Source: Phycisphaerales bacterium (lineage in GTDB: Bacteria; Planctomycetota; Phycisphaerae; Tepidisphaerales; Tepidisphaeraceae). From it: a stretch of DNA of 64,000 nt. Below, one piece after another: positions 32,446-41,874 of this stretch (the stretch's first letter is position 1; each line of letters begins with the position of its first letter). The stretch lies in NCBI GenBank assembly GCA_020853095.1, contig JADYZN010000055.1, forward strand, positions 62,001-126,000, given 5' to 3'. A model generated the notes under the pieces. It worked only from the letters and a program-made list of their open reading frames with translations. It was not told the DNA's origin and ran no database searches. A program made the position numbers and the translations under genes.

Positions 32446-33654
32446 TCAGGTGTGGTAATCGGCGTTGATGGTGATGTATTCCCGTGACAGGTCGCACGTC
32501 CAGAAGGTTTGCGAGGCCTTGCCCATGCGGCAATTCAGCTCCACGCAGACCTCCGGGGATTTCAAATCCGCGCTCAAGTCCGCCGCATCGAACTCCACCG
32601 GCCGGCCGGCGCGGAACACCACGACGTTTTGCAGCGTCAGGATGCACCTATCCGGATCAAAAGGCACGCCGGCCATTCCCGCCGCCGAGACAATCCGCCC
32701 CCAGTTGGGGTCGTTGCCGTGCATGGCGCACTTGACCAGCGGCGAATCGGCGATGGCCCGCGCAATGGCCCGCGCGGCCGGTTCGGTGGCGGCGTTTTTC
32801 ACCTCCACCCGCACCACCTTGGTCGCTCCCTCCCCGTCGGCGGCAATCTGGTATGCCAGCGACCGGCAGACTTCGTTCAGGGCGGAAACAAAGGTTTTGC
32901 GATCCCGCTCGGTGGTGATTTTGACCCCCGACGCCCCCGAAGCGAGGATCGCGGCGGTGTCGTTGGTGGAGGTGTGATCGTCGATCGTGACGGCGTTGAA
33001 GCTGTTGTCGGCGGCGCCGGCAAGCATTTTTCGCAGCAGCGCCGGCGCGATGGCCGCATCCGTGGTCAGATAGGCCAGCATTGTCGCGTGGGGCGGCCCC
33101 ATGCGCGGGCCGATCATCCCCGATCCCTTGCAGACCCCCGCCAGCGTGAGGGTTTGCCGGCCGGCCTTGAACCGCACGGCAGCGGACTTTCGACAGGTGT
33201 CGGTGGTCAGGATGGCATCGGCGAACAATTGGGCGTGTTCAGATGATTTTCCCAGGTATTGGCCCGCCTCGATGATGCCACGCTCGATTTTTTGCATCGG
33301 CAGCACGCGCCCGATGATGCCGGTGGAGGAGGGCAGGATCTGACCGGCGTCGCACCCGGCCACGTCCGCGGCCAGGTCGCACATCCGCCGGGCGTCAACC
33401 AGTCCCTGTCGGCCGGTGCAGGCGTTGGCGTTGCCGGAATTGACGACGATGCCGCGCAGTTTGCCGGAGGCGATGTGTTCGCGGCCGACCTGAATCGGAG
33501 CGGCGAAAACCTTGTTGGTGGTGAAGACCGCCGCGGCGGTGGCCGTCGTGTCGCACAGCAACAAACCGACATCCGGCCTCTGGCGGCGTTTGATGCCGGC
33601 ATAAACGGCCGAGGCTTTGAATCCGGCGGGCGACAACAGGTGCAACTCGGGCAT
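32446..33654 (-). CDS. argJ: Bifunctional glutamate N-acetyltransferase / N-acetylglutamate synthase
   Basis: 402 residues. Transfers acetyl from N-acetylornithine to glutamate and may also use acetyl-CoA, in arginine synthesis. It is made as one chain that cuts itself before a Thr; the site is in ATMLAYLTTDA. Other marks are the start KASAVYAGIKRRQRPDV, VVNSGNANACTG, SSTGIIGRVLPM, CKGSGMI, NSFNAVTIDDHTSTNDT and GNDPNWGRI. The end IKINADYHT-type tail (YITINADYHT) is conserved. A CGGAGAACC ribosome site precedes ATG 33654. It stands alone here without other arg genes. Confidence 0.96.
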   Translation of the reverse strand: MPELHLLSPAGFKASAVYAGIKRRQRPDVGLLLCDTTATAAAVFTTNKVFAAPIQVGREHIASGKLRGIVVNSGNANACTGRQGLVDARRMCDLAADVAGCDAGQILPSSTGIIGRVLPMQKIERGIIEAGQYLGKSSEHAQLFADAILTTDTCRKSAAVRFKAGRQTLTLAGVCKGSGMIGPRMGPPHATMLAYLTTDAAIAPALLRKMLAGAADNSFNAVTIDDHTSTNDTAAILASGASGVKITTERDRKTFVSALNEVCRSLAYQIAADGEGATKVVRVEVKNAATEPAARAIARAIADSPLVKCAMHGNDPNWGRIVSAAGMAGVPFDPDRCILTLQNVVVFRAGRPVEFDAADLSADLKSPEVCVELNCRMGKASQTFWTCDLSREYITINADYHT

Positions 33655-33740
33655 GGTTCTCCGTACGGCAAGGTTGAATCATCGAATCAAAACGTATCCA
33701 AGAGTGTAACAATGTTCCCCGTGGCGCGAAGGAGAAACGT

Positions 33741-34553
33741 TCAGCCCGGATATCGCCAGCGGGTTTTCCAGACCGAGCCATTGCCCAGGTCGGTGATGTA
33801 GAGGTCCTGGCCATCCGGGCCGCCGAAATGGAGATTGGAGGGGCTGGCAAAGGGGAGCGTGATCCGTTCGATCAATTTGCCCCGCGGGTCGAACACGTCG
33901 ATGGAGGCGCCTCGCCAATGGGCGACCAGCAGGTTGCCCTGGGAGTCGAAATCCATTCCATCCGGGCCGCCGGGGTCGTCGCCGGGAAGATGAGCGAACA
34001 GCCGCTTGTTGGCGACTTTTCCCGCCGAGGGCAGATCATACGCCCAGAGCGATTTGGTGAATGTTTCGGCGACGATCAGCCGTTTGTCATCCGCATCGAC
34101 GGCGATGCCGTTGCTGAAGGCGTAGCCTCCATCCAGCAGATTGACCTGTCCGTGGTTCAGCCGGCAATAGACCTGGCCGACGCGGGTTTGGGCGTTGGAG
34201 CCGGCCGGGGCGGTGAAATAAAGATTTTCCAGCGAATCGAAGGCGCAGTCGTTGCATCCGCGAATGGGTTGATGATCAAACATCCGCACCGCGTCGGCGA
34301 TGTGCCCATCGGGAGAGATCGTCAATATCCCCAGTTTCATGTCCGCCACCCACAGGTGGTTGGCCCGGTCCACCTGAAGACCGGCCGGGATGCCGCCGGT
34401 GTTGGCGTGTTCGCGTTTTTCGCCGGTTTGCGGGTTGATTTGCAGGATTCGTCCGGTGGAGGGCGAGACGACGAAAAATCGTCCCTGGCGATCGAAGACG
34501 GGGCCTTCGCTGCCGGGGACATCGGCGGTGATTTGGTGAAATTCGTACGCCAT
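33741..34553 (-). CDS. SMP-30/gluconolactonase family protein
   Basis: 270 residues forming a six-bladed beta-propeller. The start GSEGPVFDRQGRFFVVSPSTG carries the conserved metal-binding Glu (EGP). GCNDCAFDSLENLYFTAP includes the second metal ligand (Asn-Asp). FSNGIAVDADDKRLIVAET and GGPDGMDFDSQGNLLVAHW carry the remaining conserved Asn and Asp. Members hydrolyse sugar lactones or related esters with a divalent metal. The substrate is not defined by the sequence. There is no signal peptide, so it is likely cytoplasmic. A promoter at 34562-34590 lies so close that the mRNA is probably leaderless. Confidence 0.88.
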   Translation of the reverse strand: MAYEFHQITADVPGSEGPVFDRQGRFFVVSPSTGRILQINPQTGEKREHANTGGIPAGLQVDRANHLWVADMKLGILTISPDGHIADAVRMFDHQPIRGCNDCAFDSLENLYFTAPAGSNAQTRVGQVYCRLNHGQVNLLDGGYAFSNGIAVDADDKRLIVAETFTKSLWAYDLPSAGKVANKRLFAHLPGDDPGGPDGMDFDSQGNLLVAHWRGASIDVFDPRGKLIERITLPFASPSNLHFGGPDGQDLYITDLGNGSVWKTRWRYPG

Positions 34554-34561
34554 TTGGCCAC

Positions 34562-34590
34562 ATGATATCCCCGTTGTTGAGGCAAGCCAA
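34562..34590 (-). promoter_or_regulatory. Promoter for the SMP-30 gene
   Basis: On the minus strand TTGGCT (34590-34585) and TATCAT (34567-34562) are exactly 17 bases apart. The -10 box matches consensus at five of six positions and ends eight bases before the ATG at 34553, predicting a leaderless transcript. Confidence 0.6.
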
Positions 34591-34640
34591 TTTGGGGTGA
34601 AATCGCGTGTTGGAGGTTCGCGTTTGGCGTGGGTTTCGGA

Positions 34641-34646
34641 TACAAT
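34641..34646 (+). promoter_or_regulatory. Candidate -10 box upstream of gyrA
   Basis: TACAAT in the context GGATACAAT lies about 107 bases before the gyrA ATG. The -35 region is weak (TTCGCG at 18 bases). The same GGATACAAT string occurs before the moxR gene at 63208-63216. The leader that follows contains a small inverted repeat (AGGCCC/GGGCCT) around 34675-34703. Confidence 0.3.
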
Positions 34647-34752
34647 TTACCCTGCGATTTGGCCGGAATGAAAAGGCCCGCTGACGATGTTTTCAAGGGC
34701 CTGCGCCGGTGTATTGCCGCCGAATCGGCCAAGGCACGATTGAGTAACCGAT

Positions 34753-37386
34753 ATGACCCAAGCCATTCCTCCCGCCGACCGGATTGAAGACCTCCAGATC
34801 GAGCAGGAGCTGCAAGACAGCTATTTGACCTACGCCATGAGCACCATCATGGACCGGGCGCTGCCCGATGTCCGCGATGGGCTGAAGCCTTCGCAACGGC
34901 GCATCATGGTGGCGATGAACGACCTGGGGCTTGGGCCGCGATCCAAGCACCGAAAATGCGCCAAGATCGCCGGCGACACATCGGGCAACTATCACCCCCA
35001 CGGCGAGGCGGTCATCTACCCCACCATGGTCCGGTTGGCGCAGGATTGGAACCTGCGATACCCGCTGGTGGATGGACAGGGAAACTTCGGTTCCACCGAT
35101 GGCGATCCGCCGGCGGCGATGCGATACACCGAAGCACGCATGGCCGCCCCGGCGATGGAGCTGCTGGAGGACCTGAACCTCGACACGGTTGATTTTCAGC
35201 CCAACTACGATGAAACCCGCCAGGAGCCGATGGTTCTGCCCAGCAAGTTTCCCAATCTGCTGGTCAACGGTTCCACCGGCATCGCGGTCGGCATGGCGTG
35301 CAACCTGCTACCGCACAATCTGCGCGAAATCGCCGATGCCATCGTCAAGGTGATCGACAATCCGGACATCGGGTTGAACGAGCTGCTGGAGATCGTGCCG
35401 GGGCCGGATTTTCCGACCGGCGGAGTGATTTGTGGCCGGGATGGGATCATCGAGGGATACAAAAGCGGCCGGGGCAAGCTGACGTTGCGGGGTAAGATGA
35501 GCGTCGAGGAACACAAGGGGCGTTCCTCGATCATCATCGAAGAACTTCCCTACGGCGTGATCCGCCGGACGATCGTCGAATCGGTGGCCGAATGTGTCAA
35601 AAAAGACCTCATCACCGACATCTCCGACGTCAACGACCACTCCGGGCGACAGTACAAGTGCCGGATCGTGGTGGACCTGAAGCGGGATGCCGACCCCAAC
35701 GTCGTCATCAATCAGCTTTATCAGTACACGCCCTGCCAGATCACGGTTTCGATGATCAACATCGCGCTGGTCAACCGCCAGCCCCGGACGATGGGGCTTA
35801 AAGAGTTGATCCAGCATTTCATCGACCACCGCAAGGAAGTGATCATCCGTCGGACGCGGTTTTTGTTGCGCAAGGCGCAGCAGCGCGGCCACCTGCTGGA
35901 AGGGTTGATCTTCGCGGTCTGCGACATCGACGAGGTGGTCAGGCTGATCCGTTCCAGCCGCACGCGCGACGAGGCGATCGTCAAGTTGCGCGAGCGGGCG
36001 TTTCGCATCGCCCCCGATCATCCCAACGCGCCGAAAATCCCCCAGTCGCTGATGGAGCGCGTGGCCGCCAAACCGGTCCTGCTGACGCAGGCGCAGGCCG
36101 AGGCGATCGGGCGGTTGCAGCTCATTCAACTGGTCGGGCTGGAGATCGAGAAGCTGGTCAACGAATACCGCGAGGTGGTGGAGGAGATCCAGGGGTACGA
36201 GGCGATTTTGCGGGATGAATCGCTGGTGATGGACATCATCCGCGAGGACACCTTCGAGATGAAGGAAAAGTACGGCGACGATCGCCGCACGCAGATCACC
36301 GGCGAGGTGTCGGCGTTCAACATGGAATCGCTGATCGCCCAGGAGGAGGTCGTCGTCACGGTTTCGCACGGCGGCTACGTCAAGCGGCTGCCGGTGGACA
36401 CCTATCGCGCCCAGGGACGCGGCGGGCGCGGGATTCGCGGCACCGAATCCAGGGAAGGGGATTTTGTCGAGCATCTGTTCGTCGCCAACACGCACGATTA
36501 TCTGCTGTTTTTCACCAACCAGGGGCGGGTGTACGAGCGGCGGGTGTACGATGTGCCGGAGATGAGCCGGACCAGCCAGGGCAGGGCGATCGCCAACCTG
36601 CTGTCGTTCCAGACGGGCGAAAAAATCGCCAACGTGCTGGCGGTGAAGGATTTCAACAAGGCCGAGCAGTTCCTGCTCTTCGCGACGATGAAGGGGGTCA
36701 TCAAGAAGACCGCCCTGAGCGCGTATTCCAACATTCGTTCCAGCGGCATCATCGCCATCGGGCTGGACGAAGGGGATGAGTTGATCGGGGTGGAGATCAC
36801 CGATGGCAACGACCAGGTGTTGCTGGGAACCCGCCAGGGGCTGGCGATTCGCTTTGAGGAGACCAACGTGCGGGCGATGGGTCGTCCGGCGGCCGGAGTC
36901 ACGGGCATCCGTTTCAAGAAAGAGGGCGATGGGGTGGTCTCGCTGATCGTCGTCCCGCACGGCCGTTCGCCTGATGAGTGCATGGTGCTGACGGCTTGCA
37001 TGAACGGTTATGGCAAGCGTACGCCGGTGGGCGAATACCGTCTGCAGGGACGGGGTGGATCGGGTGTCATCAACATTGATATCTCGGAACGCAACGGCCC
37101 GGTCGTCGCCATGAGGCTCGTCACCGACGCCGATGGTCTGATGCTGATCACCGAGAAAGGGATCCTGATCCGCACGCGCGTCTCCGAAATCCGTGAAACC
37201 GGCCGCAACGCCCAGGGCGTCCGCCTGATCAAACTGGATGAAGGCGACCGCCTCGTCGCCATGGCCCGCGTCGATGCGGATGAAGAACAACCGGCCGATT
37301 CGACCGACCCGGCCGATCCGGCCGCCCCGCAGGAACCGCCCGCCAATGGCAATGGCCAAAATTCCGGTGAAGGCGATTCCCAATAA
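34753..37386 (+). CDS. gyrA: DNA gyrase subunit A
   Basis: 877 residues. The breakage-reunion domain has the winged helix and active Tyr125 in [10 protein letters not shown], and [10 protein letters not shown]. The C-terminal beta-pinwheel begins with the GyrA box AQGRGGRGI, which distinguishes gyrase from topoisomerase IV. Introduces negative supercoils with GyrB, which is not in this window. The quinolone-determining stretch reads [10 protein letters not shown], so the usual Ser83 and Asp87 (E. coli numbering) are Ala86 and Pro90. The tail is acidic and Pro/Asp/Ala-rich, as in many gyrases. No strong ribosome site is seen before ATG 34753. Confidence 0.96.
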   Translation: MTQAIPPADRIEDLQIEQELQDSYLTYAMSTIMDRALPDVRDGLKPSQRRIMVAMNDLGLGPRSKHRKCAKIAGDTSGNYHPHGEAVIYPTMVRLAQDWNLRYPLVDGQGNFGSTDGDPPAAMRYTEARMAAPAMELLEDLNLDTVDFQPNYDETRQEPMVLPSKFPNLLVNGSTGIAVGMACNLLPHNLREIADAIVKVIDNPDIGLNELLEIVPGPDFPTGGVICGRDGIIEGYKSGRGKLTLRGKMSVEEHKGRSSIIIEELPYGVIRRTIVESVAECVKKDLITDISDVNDHSGRQYKCRIVVDLKRDADPNVVINQLYQYTPCQITVSMINIALVNRQPRTMGLKELIQHFIDHRKEVIIRRTRFLLRKAQQRGHLLEGLIFAVCDIDEVVRLIRSSRTRDEAIVKLRERAFRIAPDHPNAPKIPQSLMERVAAKPVLLTQAQAEAIGRLQLIQLVGLEIEKLVNEYREVVEEIQGYEAILRDESLVMDIIREDTFEMKEKYGDDRRTQITGEVSAFNMESLIAQEEVVVTVSHGGYVKRLPVDTYRAQGRGGRGIRGTESREGDFVEHLFVANTHDYLLFFTNQGRVYERRVYDVPEMSRTSQGRAIANLLSFQTGEKIANVLAVKDFNKAEQFLLFATMKGVIKKTALSAYSNIRSSGIIAIGLDEGDELIGVEITDGNDQVLLGTRQGLAIRFEETNVRAMGRPAAGVTGIRFKKEGDGVVSLIVVPHGRSPDECMVLTACMNGYGKRTPVGEYRLQGRGGSGVINIDISERNGPVVAMRLVTDADGLMLITEKGILIRTRVSEIRETGRNAQGVRLIKLDEGDRLVAMARVDADEEQPADSTDPADPAAPQEPPANGNGQNSGEGDSQ

Positions 37387-37388
37387 CG

Positions 37389-38765
37389 ATGTACGATTCG
37401 GCCATGAATGAATCCCACTCGCCACCTCCTTTGGTTGTCCGGCGGTTGTGGCGGGTGATGTTGGCTTGGGGGATCATCATCGCCTGCCTGGGATGGGTGG
37501 TGGTGGGAAATTGGCGCAACGGCTCCCGGCCGCAGGCACAGGGACAGCCAGTCGCGGCGCAAAACATCGCATTGAAATTGTCGGCCCGATATGCGGTGGG
37601 GGTGGCCTCGCTGCAAAAATCATCGGAATCGCGCGACCGGCTGGTCGATACGCTGCTGTCTCAATTGCATGAACAGGTTCATTCGCCGGCCGACCAATTG
37701 CGGCTGGTGATGATCGTCAGCCAGCTCAAATCTCCCGCCGAGGCCGAAATACAACTGAGAACATTGGGATCGAGCGTGTTGCAGCCGGACACCTGGCAGG
37801 ATGCGGATGCGTTGCGGCTGCTGTTTCGCAAAGGATCCGCCGCGATGCCCAAGGAATTGCGTCAGCGGCTACTGGACCACTATGGATGGTATGCCCGCCT
37901 CGCTTTGACCTGCGATCTGCCGGCCGGTGATCCGGCCCGACAGGCCGCCATAAGCCCGGCCATTCGTGGGGCGGTGGGGATGATTGTGATGTTGATGGGG
38001 GTGTCGGCCGCGATGTTGGTGGGTGTCGGGCTGTTGATCGTCGGGTTGATCCGCTGGTTGGGTGGCCGGCGTCTGCGCAGCGCCTTTGTGCCAACGGCGT
38101 TGGATGGAGGGTATTTTCTGGAGGCGATGGCGATCTATCTGCTGGGGATGGTGCTGCTGCCGCTGGGGGTTCGACATTGGTGGCCCGATGTCGGCCTCAA
38201 TGGAACCTGGCTGATGGCGCCGATGGTGGCGTTGGCGGTGGTGTGGCCGGTGATCAGGGGCCTGCCGTGGGCCATGGTTCGACGGCAACTGGGGTGGACG
38301 GCCGGCCGGGGTTTCTGGCGTGAGGTGGGGGCGGGAATCGTCGGGTATTGTGCCGCGTTGCCTTTGATCGTCCTGGGGGTCGTCATCACCTGGGCCTTAA
38401 GCCGTTATTCAAAAGGCGGCCCATCCCATCCGATCATCTACCATCTGGCCGGCGGGGGATGGCAGTTGGCGGGGGTGTATCTGCTGGCGTGCCTCTGGGC
38501 GCCGATCACCGAGGAAACTCTGTTTCGCGGGGCGTTTTATCAACATCTGCGCGGACGATGGGGCTGGATGGCATCGGCCATCGTGGTGGGGTTGATTTTC
38601 GCGGCGTTGCACCCGCAGGGATGGACGGCGATTCCGATCCTGGGGACGATCGGCATTTTCCTGGCGGTCATCCGTGAATGGCGGGGGAGCGTGATCGCCT
38701 CGATGACCGCCCACCTGCTGATCAATGGCGTGACGGTGACGATGCTGGCGCTGTTGCTTCATTGA
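37389..38765 (+). CDS. CPBP (CAAX/Abi) family intramembrane metalloprotease
   Basis: 458 residues. A membrane span lies near the start (LWRVMLAWGIIIACLGWVVV). A soluble helical region to about residue 190 follows, then about seven spans. The C-terminal third holds the three catalytic motifs of the family: EETLFRG (EExxxR), FAALHPQ (FxxxH) and HLLIN (HxxxN). The family includes Rce1-like proteases and bacteriocin-immunity proteins. The substrate is unknown. It starts two bases after the gyrA stop and is probably cotranscribed with it. The soluble N-terminal part of about 150 residues is unusual for the family. The 3' end overlaps the convergent GT2 gene by 44 bases. Confidence 0.88.
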   Translation: MYDSAMNESHSPPPLVVRRLWRVMLAWGIIIACLGWVVVGNWRNGSRPQAQGQPVAAQNIALKLSARYAVGVASLQKSSESRDRLVDTLLSQLHEQVHSPADQLRLVMIVSQLKSPAEAEIQLRTLGSSVLQPDTWQDADALRLLFRKGSAAMPKELRQRLLDHYGWYARLALTCDLPAGDPARQAAISPAIRGAVGMIVMLMGVSAAMLVGVGLLIVGLIRWLGGRRLRSAFVPTALDGGYFLEAMAIYLLGMVLLPLGVRHWWPDVGLNGTWLMAPMVALAVVWPVIRGLPWAMVRRQLGWTAGRGFWREVGAGIVGYCAALPLIVLGVVITWALSRYSKGGPSHPIIYHLAGGGWQLAGVYLLACLWAPITEETLFRGAFYQHLRGRWGWMASAIVVGLIFAALHPQGWTAIPILGTIGIFLAVIREWRGSVIASMTAHLLINGVTVTMLALLLH

Positions 38766-39702
38766 ACCGGGGCGGGTTTTCAACCCCCAGCGAGCGTTGC
38801 ACGATGTACAACGGCCGCTGCTTGATCTCCTCGTACATCCGGCCGATGTATTCGCCCAGAATTCCCGTGCAGATCAGTTGCACGCCCCCCAGGAACAGCA
38901 CGCACAGGATCGTGGTGGTGAACCCGCTGCCGCTGGGTTTGTGAAAATAAAAGAAGCTGAAAAGGAAATAGACCCCCAGCAGAAAAGCGACGATGCTCAC
39001 GACAAACCCCAGATACGTCGCCGCCCGCAACGGCTTGTAACTGAAGCTGATCATCGCATCCATCCCGTAATGAATCAGCTTGCGCAACGTCTGCTTGGGC
39101 TGGCCGGCGGCGCGATCCTGGCGGTCGTAGAGGATGCGGGTCTGGCGAAACCCAAGCCAGCTGCGCAGGCCGGGGATGAACCGGTTGCGCTCCGGCAGAC
39201 GGTTGAATTGATCCACCACCGCGCGGTCCATCAGGCCGAAGATCCCCGCATCCGGCGCGCTGGAAAGATCGGTCATCCATCGCAGCATCGGATAAAACAA
39301 CCGATATCCCAGCCCCCTTGCCCCGTGGCGGTCGCCGCGGGTGCGGCGTTCGGCCAGCACCACCTGGAATCCGCCGGCCCATTGTTCGATCAGTTGGGGG
39401 ATGATCTCCGGCGGATCCTGCAAATCGCCATCCATCAGGATGACGCAATCCCCGCTCGCATGGTGGATGCCGGCCGTCACGGCCGGTTGGTGGCCAAAGT
39501 TGCGCGACAGGTCGATCAGCTTGAATCGCGCATCGTGCTGGTGATAGTCCGCGATCACCCGCGCGGAATCATCCTTCGAGCCGTCGTTGACGAAAAGAAC
39601 CTCCCACGGCCGGCCGATCGGATCAAGCGATTCCTGCAACCGCCGGCGCAGTTCCGGCAGGTTTTCCGATTCGTTGAAGATGGGGACCACGACCGAGATC
39701 AT
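38722..39702 (-). CDS. GT2 glycosyltransferase, dolichol/undecaprenyl phosphate-sugar synthase type
   Basis: 326 residues. The N-terminal GT-A domain begins ISVVVPIFNESENLPELRRRL, with the metal-site motif MDGDLQDPPE and LSRNFGHQPAVTAGI. Two membrane spans near the C-terminus (about 232-262 and 268-292) match the GtrB/DPM1-like group that attaches a sugar to a polyprenyl phosphate for export. It probably supplies sugars for surface glycans. The start is ATG 39702; an upstream TTG at 39720 would add six residues. It follows asnB by 30 bases on the same strand. Confidence 0.9.
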   Translation of the reverse strand: MISVVVPIFNESENLPELRRRLQESLDPIGRPWEVLFVNDGSKDDSARVIADYHQHDARFKLIDLSRNFGHQPAVTAGIHHASGDCVILMDGDLQDPPEIIPQLIEQWAGGFQVVLAERRTRGDRHGARGLGYRLFYPMLRWMTDLSSAPDAGIFGLMDRAVVDQFNRLPERNRFIPGLRSWLGFRQTRILYDRQDRAAGQPKQTLRKLIHYGMDAMISFSYKPLRAATYLGFVVSIVAFLLGVYFLFSFFYFHKPSGSGFTTTILCVLFLGGVQLICTGILGEYIGRMYEEIKQRPLYIVQRSLGVENPPRFNEATAPASSPSRH

Positions 39703-39732
39703 CAAATGGCGATTGTCCAAGCAAGCCGCCGA

Positions 39733-41661
39733 TCAAGTCAAATCCGACTGATCCCGATGCCATAATTCCAGCATCAGCAGGGCGTACAGCCGCTGCGAAT
39801 GGTCCAGTCGGCGTTCAAGGTGTTCTTGCACCATTTGCCGGATCGCCGGCAGTTGAAAATGCGATGAGGCGAACGATCGGCCATCGAACAGATGATCCTC
39901 CAGCATCGGCCGCAGGGAGGTGCGAAACCACTCGCCAATCGGCACGGCAAACCCCATTTTCCGGCGTTGGAACACCTCGGCCGGCAAATCGGCCGCGAAG
40001 GCCCGCCGAAGGATCAATTTCCCCCGCCGTCGGTTGGCAAGCGCTTCGGTGGGCAGTTGGTTCGCCCAGTTGACCACGTCCGGGTCCATGAACGGGCTGC
40101 GCACCTCCAGCGCGTGTTGCATCGAACAGGCATCCACCTTGGCGAACAAATCCCCCGGCAGGTATCCCGCCTGATCGGCCCGCATCGCCGAACGGGTGGC
40201 ATCGCCATCGCGGTCAAACCGCTCGTACAGCTTGCCCATCCAGCGTTCGCTGTTTTCCAACCCGGATTGCCATGCCGGCGACAAAAGTTGTCGCAACGCC
40301 GGTCCATCGAACAGCCGCATGTAACCGGCGTATCGTTCCTCCGGCCGCTGGTCGATCCCGGCCAGAAATCGTTTGAATCTCGTCCATCTTGATTTGGGAT
40401 GCCATCCGGGCAATCGCTGCCAGATTCGAGCGGCCGCGAGCGTCCGCACGATCGACGGCAAACCCGCCAGCGCCTCGCCCATCAACATCGCCCGATAACG
40501 GTCATACCCGCCGAACAATTCATCCCCGCCATCGCCGGACAATGCCACCGTGACGTGCTTGCGTGTCTCACGGGACAGGTCGTGCACCGGCAACGCCGAA
40601 GAATCGGCAAACGGCTCGCCAAACGCCCTGGCCAGTTTCGGCAAATCCTCCGCCGCCCGCGGCTGGACGACAAACCGCTGGTGTTTGGTGCCAAGATGCC
40701 GGGCCACCGCGGCCGCGTGGGCCGTTTCATCGTAGCGCGGGTCGTCAAATCCGATGCTGAACGTGAGGATCGATTGCCCATCTCCCACCGCCTGCTTCAT
40801 CGCCGCGGCGATGATTGAAGAATCGATCCCGCCGGACAGGAAACAACCCAGCGGAACATCGCTCACCAGTTGTCGGCGCACCGCCTGGTGGATGATCCGG
40901 CGGGTTTGTTCCACAGGATTGGTTGATGCTTCAACGTGCGATGGGATCGAAAACGTGCCGCGAACAAGGCTCCGGCCCGTCACGCTCAACGTCCCCGAAG
41001 GAGGTAGTTTTTCGATGTTTCGATAAATCGTCCCCGGCGCCGGCACAAAACCCCAGCACAGGTAATCGCTCAATCCACCCTGGCTGATTGTTTGATCCAC
41101 CCAGGGAACCTGTCGCAACGCCTTCAATTCACTGGCAAACGCAACCGCCCCCGGCCCATCGGTTCCATTCTCCGCCACCGCCCAGTAGAGCGGCTTTTGC
41201 CCCATGCGATCGCGTGCCATGAAGAGCGTTTGCCTGGGATGGTCCCAGATGGCGAAGGCGAACATGCCGTTGAACCGTTCCACGCAACGTTCACCCCACA
41301 GGCCGTATGCCGCCAGCAGCACCTCGGTGTCGCTTTGCGTTCGCCAACGGTGTTCCGGGAGCGATGCGCCCAATTCCTCCCGAAGCGACTGGAAATTGTA
41401 AATCTCCCCGTTGAACACCACCCACCGGCCCGTTCCATCTTCAAACGGTTGGTTGGCCCGCGGGTTCGGGTCGATCACCGCCAGCCTTCGATGCACCAAC
41501 CCCACCGCCGGCCGGCCCGCGTCGATCTCGTGTTCGGCATCGAGATGAATCCCCTCCCCATCCGGCCCGCGGTGCGCAAGACACGCGGACATTCGCTCCA
41601 GGATCGTTCGATCCGAGGCGAATCGCCGCCGCCAGGAGACCACGCCCGCGATTCCGCACAT
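39733..41661 (-). CDS. asnB: Asparagine synthase (glutamine-hydrolysing)
   Basis: 642 residues. The start must be ATG 41661 because Cys2 of MCGIAGVV is the glutaminase nucleophile after Met removal; a frame extends seven codons further. The glutaminase domain has GLVHRRLAVID, VFNGEIYN and SDTEVLLAAY. The synthetase domain has the ATP pyrophosphatase loop GCFLSGGIDSSIIAA, LSGDGGDELFGGYDRY and EVRSPFMDPDVV. This long type, next to a GT2 gene, often belongs to exopolysaccharide loci, where the acceptor may be a sugar acid or amino sugar precursor and not free aspartate. So asparagine synthesis is likely but not certain. Confidence 0.93.
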   Translation of the reverse strand: MCGIAGVVSWRRRFASDRTILERMSACLAHRGPDGEGIHLDAEHEIDAGRPAVGLVHRRLAVIDPNPRANQPFEDGTGRWVVFNGEIYNFQSLREELGASLPEHRWRTQSDTEVLLAAYGLWGERCVERFNGMFAFAIWDHPRQTLFMARDRMGQKPLYWAVAENGTDGPGAVAFASELKALRQVPWVDQTISQGGLSDYLCWGFVPAPGTIYRNIEKLPPSGTLSVTGRSLVRGTFSIPSHVEASTNPVEQTRRIIHQAVRRQLVSDVPLGCFLSGGIDSSIIAAAMKQAVGDGQSILTFSIGFDDPRYDETAHAAAVARHLGTKHQRFVVQPRAAEDLPKLARAFGEPFADSSALPVHDLSRETRKHVTVALSGDGGDELFGGYDRYRAMLMGEALAGLPSIVRTLAAARIWQRLPGWHPKSRWTRFKRFLAGIDQRPEERYAGYMRLFDGPALRQLLSPAWQSGLENSERWMGKLYERFDRDGDATRSAMRADQAGYLPGDLFAKVDACSMQHALEVRSPFMDPDVVNWANQLPTEALANRRRGKLILRRAFAADLPAEVFQRRKMGFAVPIGEWFRTSLRPMLEDHLFDGRSFASSHFQLPAIRQMVQEHLERRLDHSQRLYALLMLELWHRDQSDLT

Positions 41662-41874
41662 GCCCCAAGCGTACGGTGTCATCCGGCGTTCTCAAAGCCG
41701 CCATTCACGCCGTTATCAGACCCTGATTGTCTTCCAACGCCATTTTTTATTTGCCAAACGAAAAAATGAATTGGATATGACGGTTGGATAAAGCCGACCC
41801 CCCGCGCGGCCGAAAGAGATAATGGGTGGCATTGTCAGCACCCGTGCGGCAGGGGGGCGTCGGCAGGAAGCGCC

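Noticed and set aside
35308-37425. 705-codon open frame on the minus strand
   Set aside because: It lies antisense to gyrA and has the same His/Asp/Gln-rich shadow composition with no recognisable domain.
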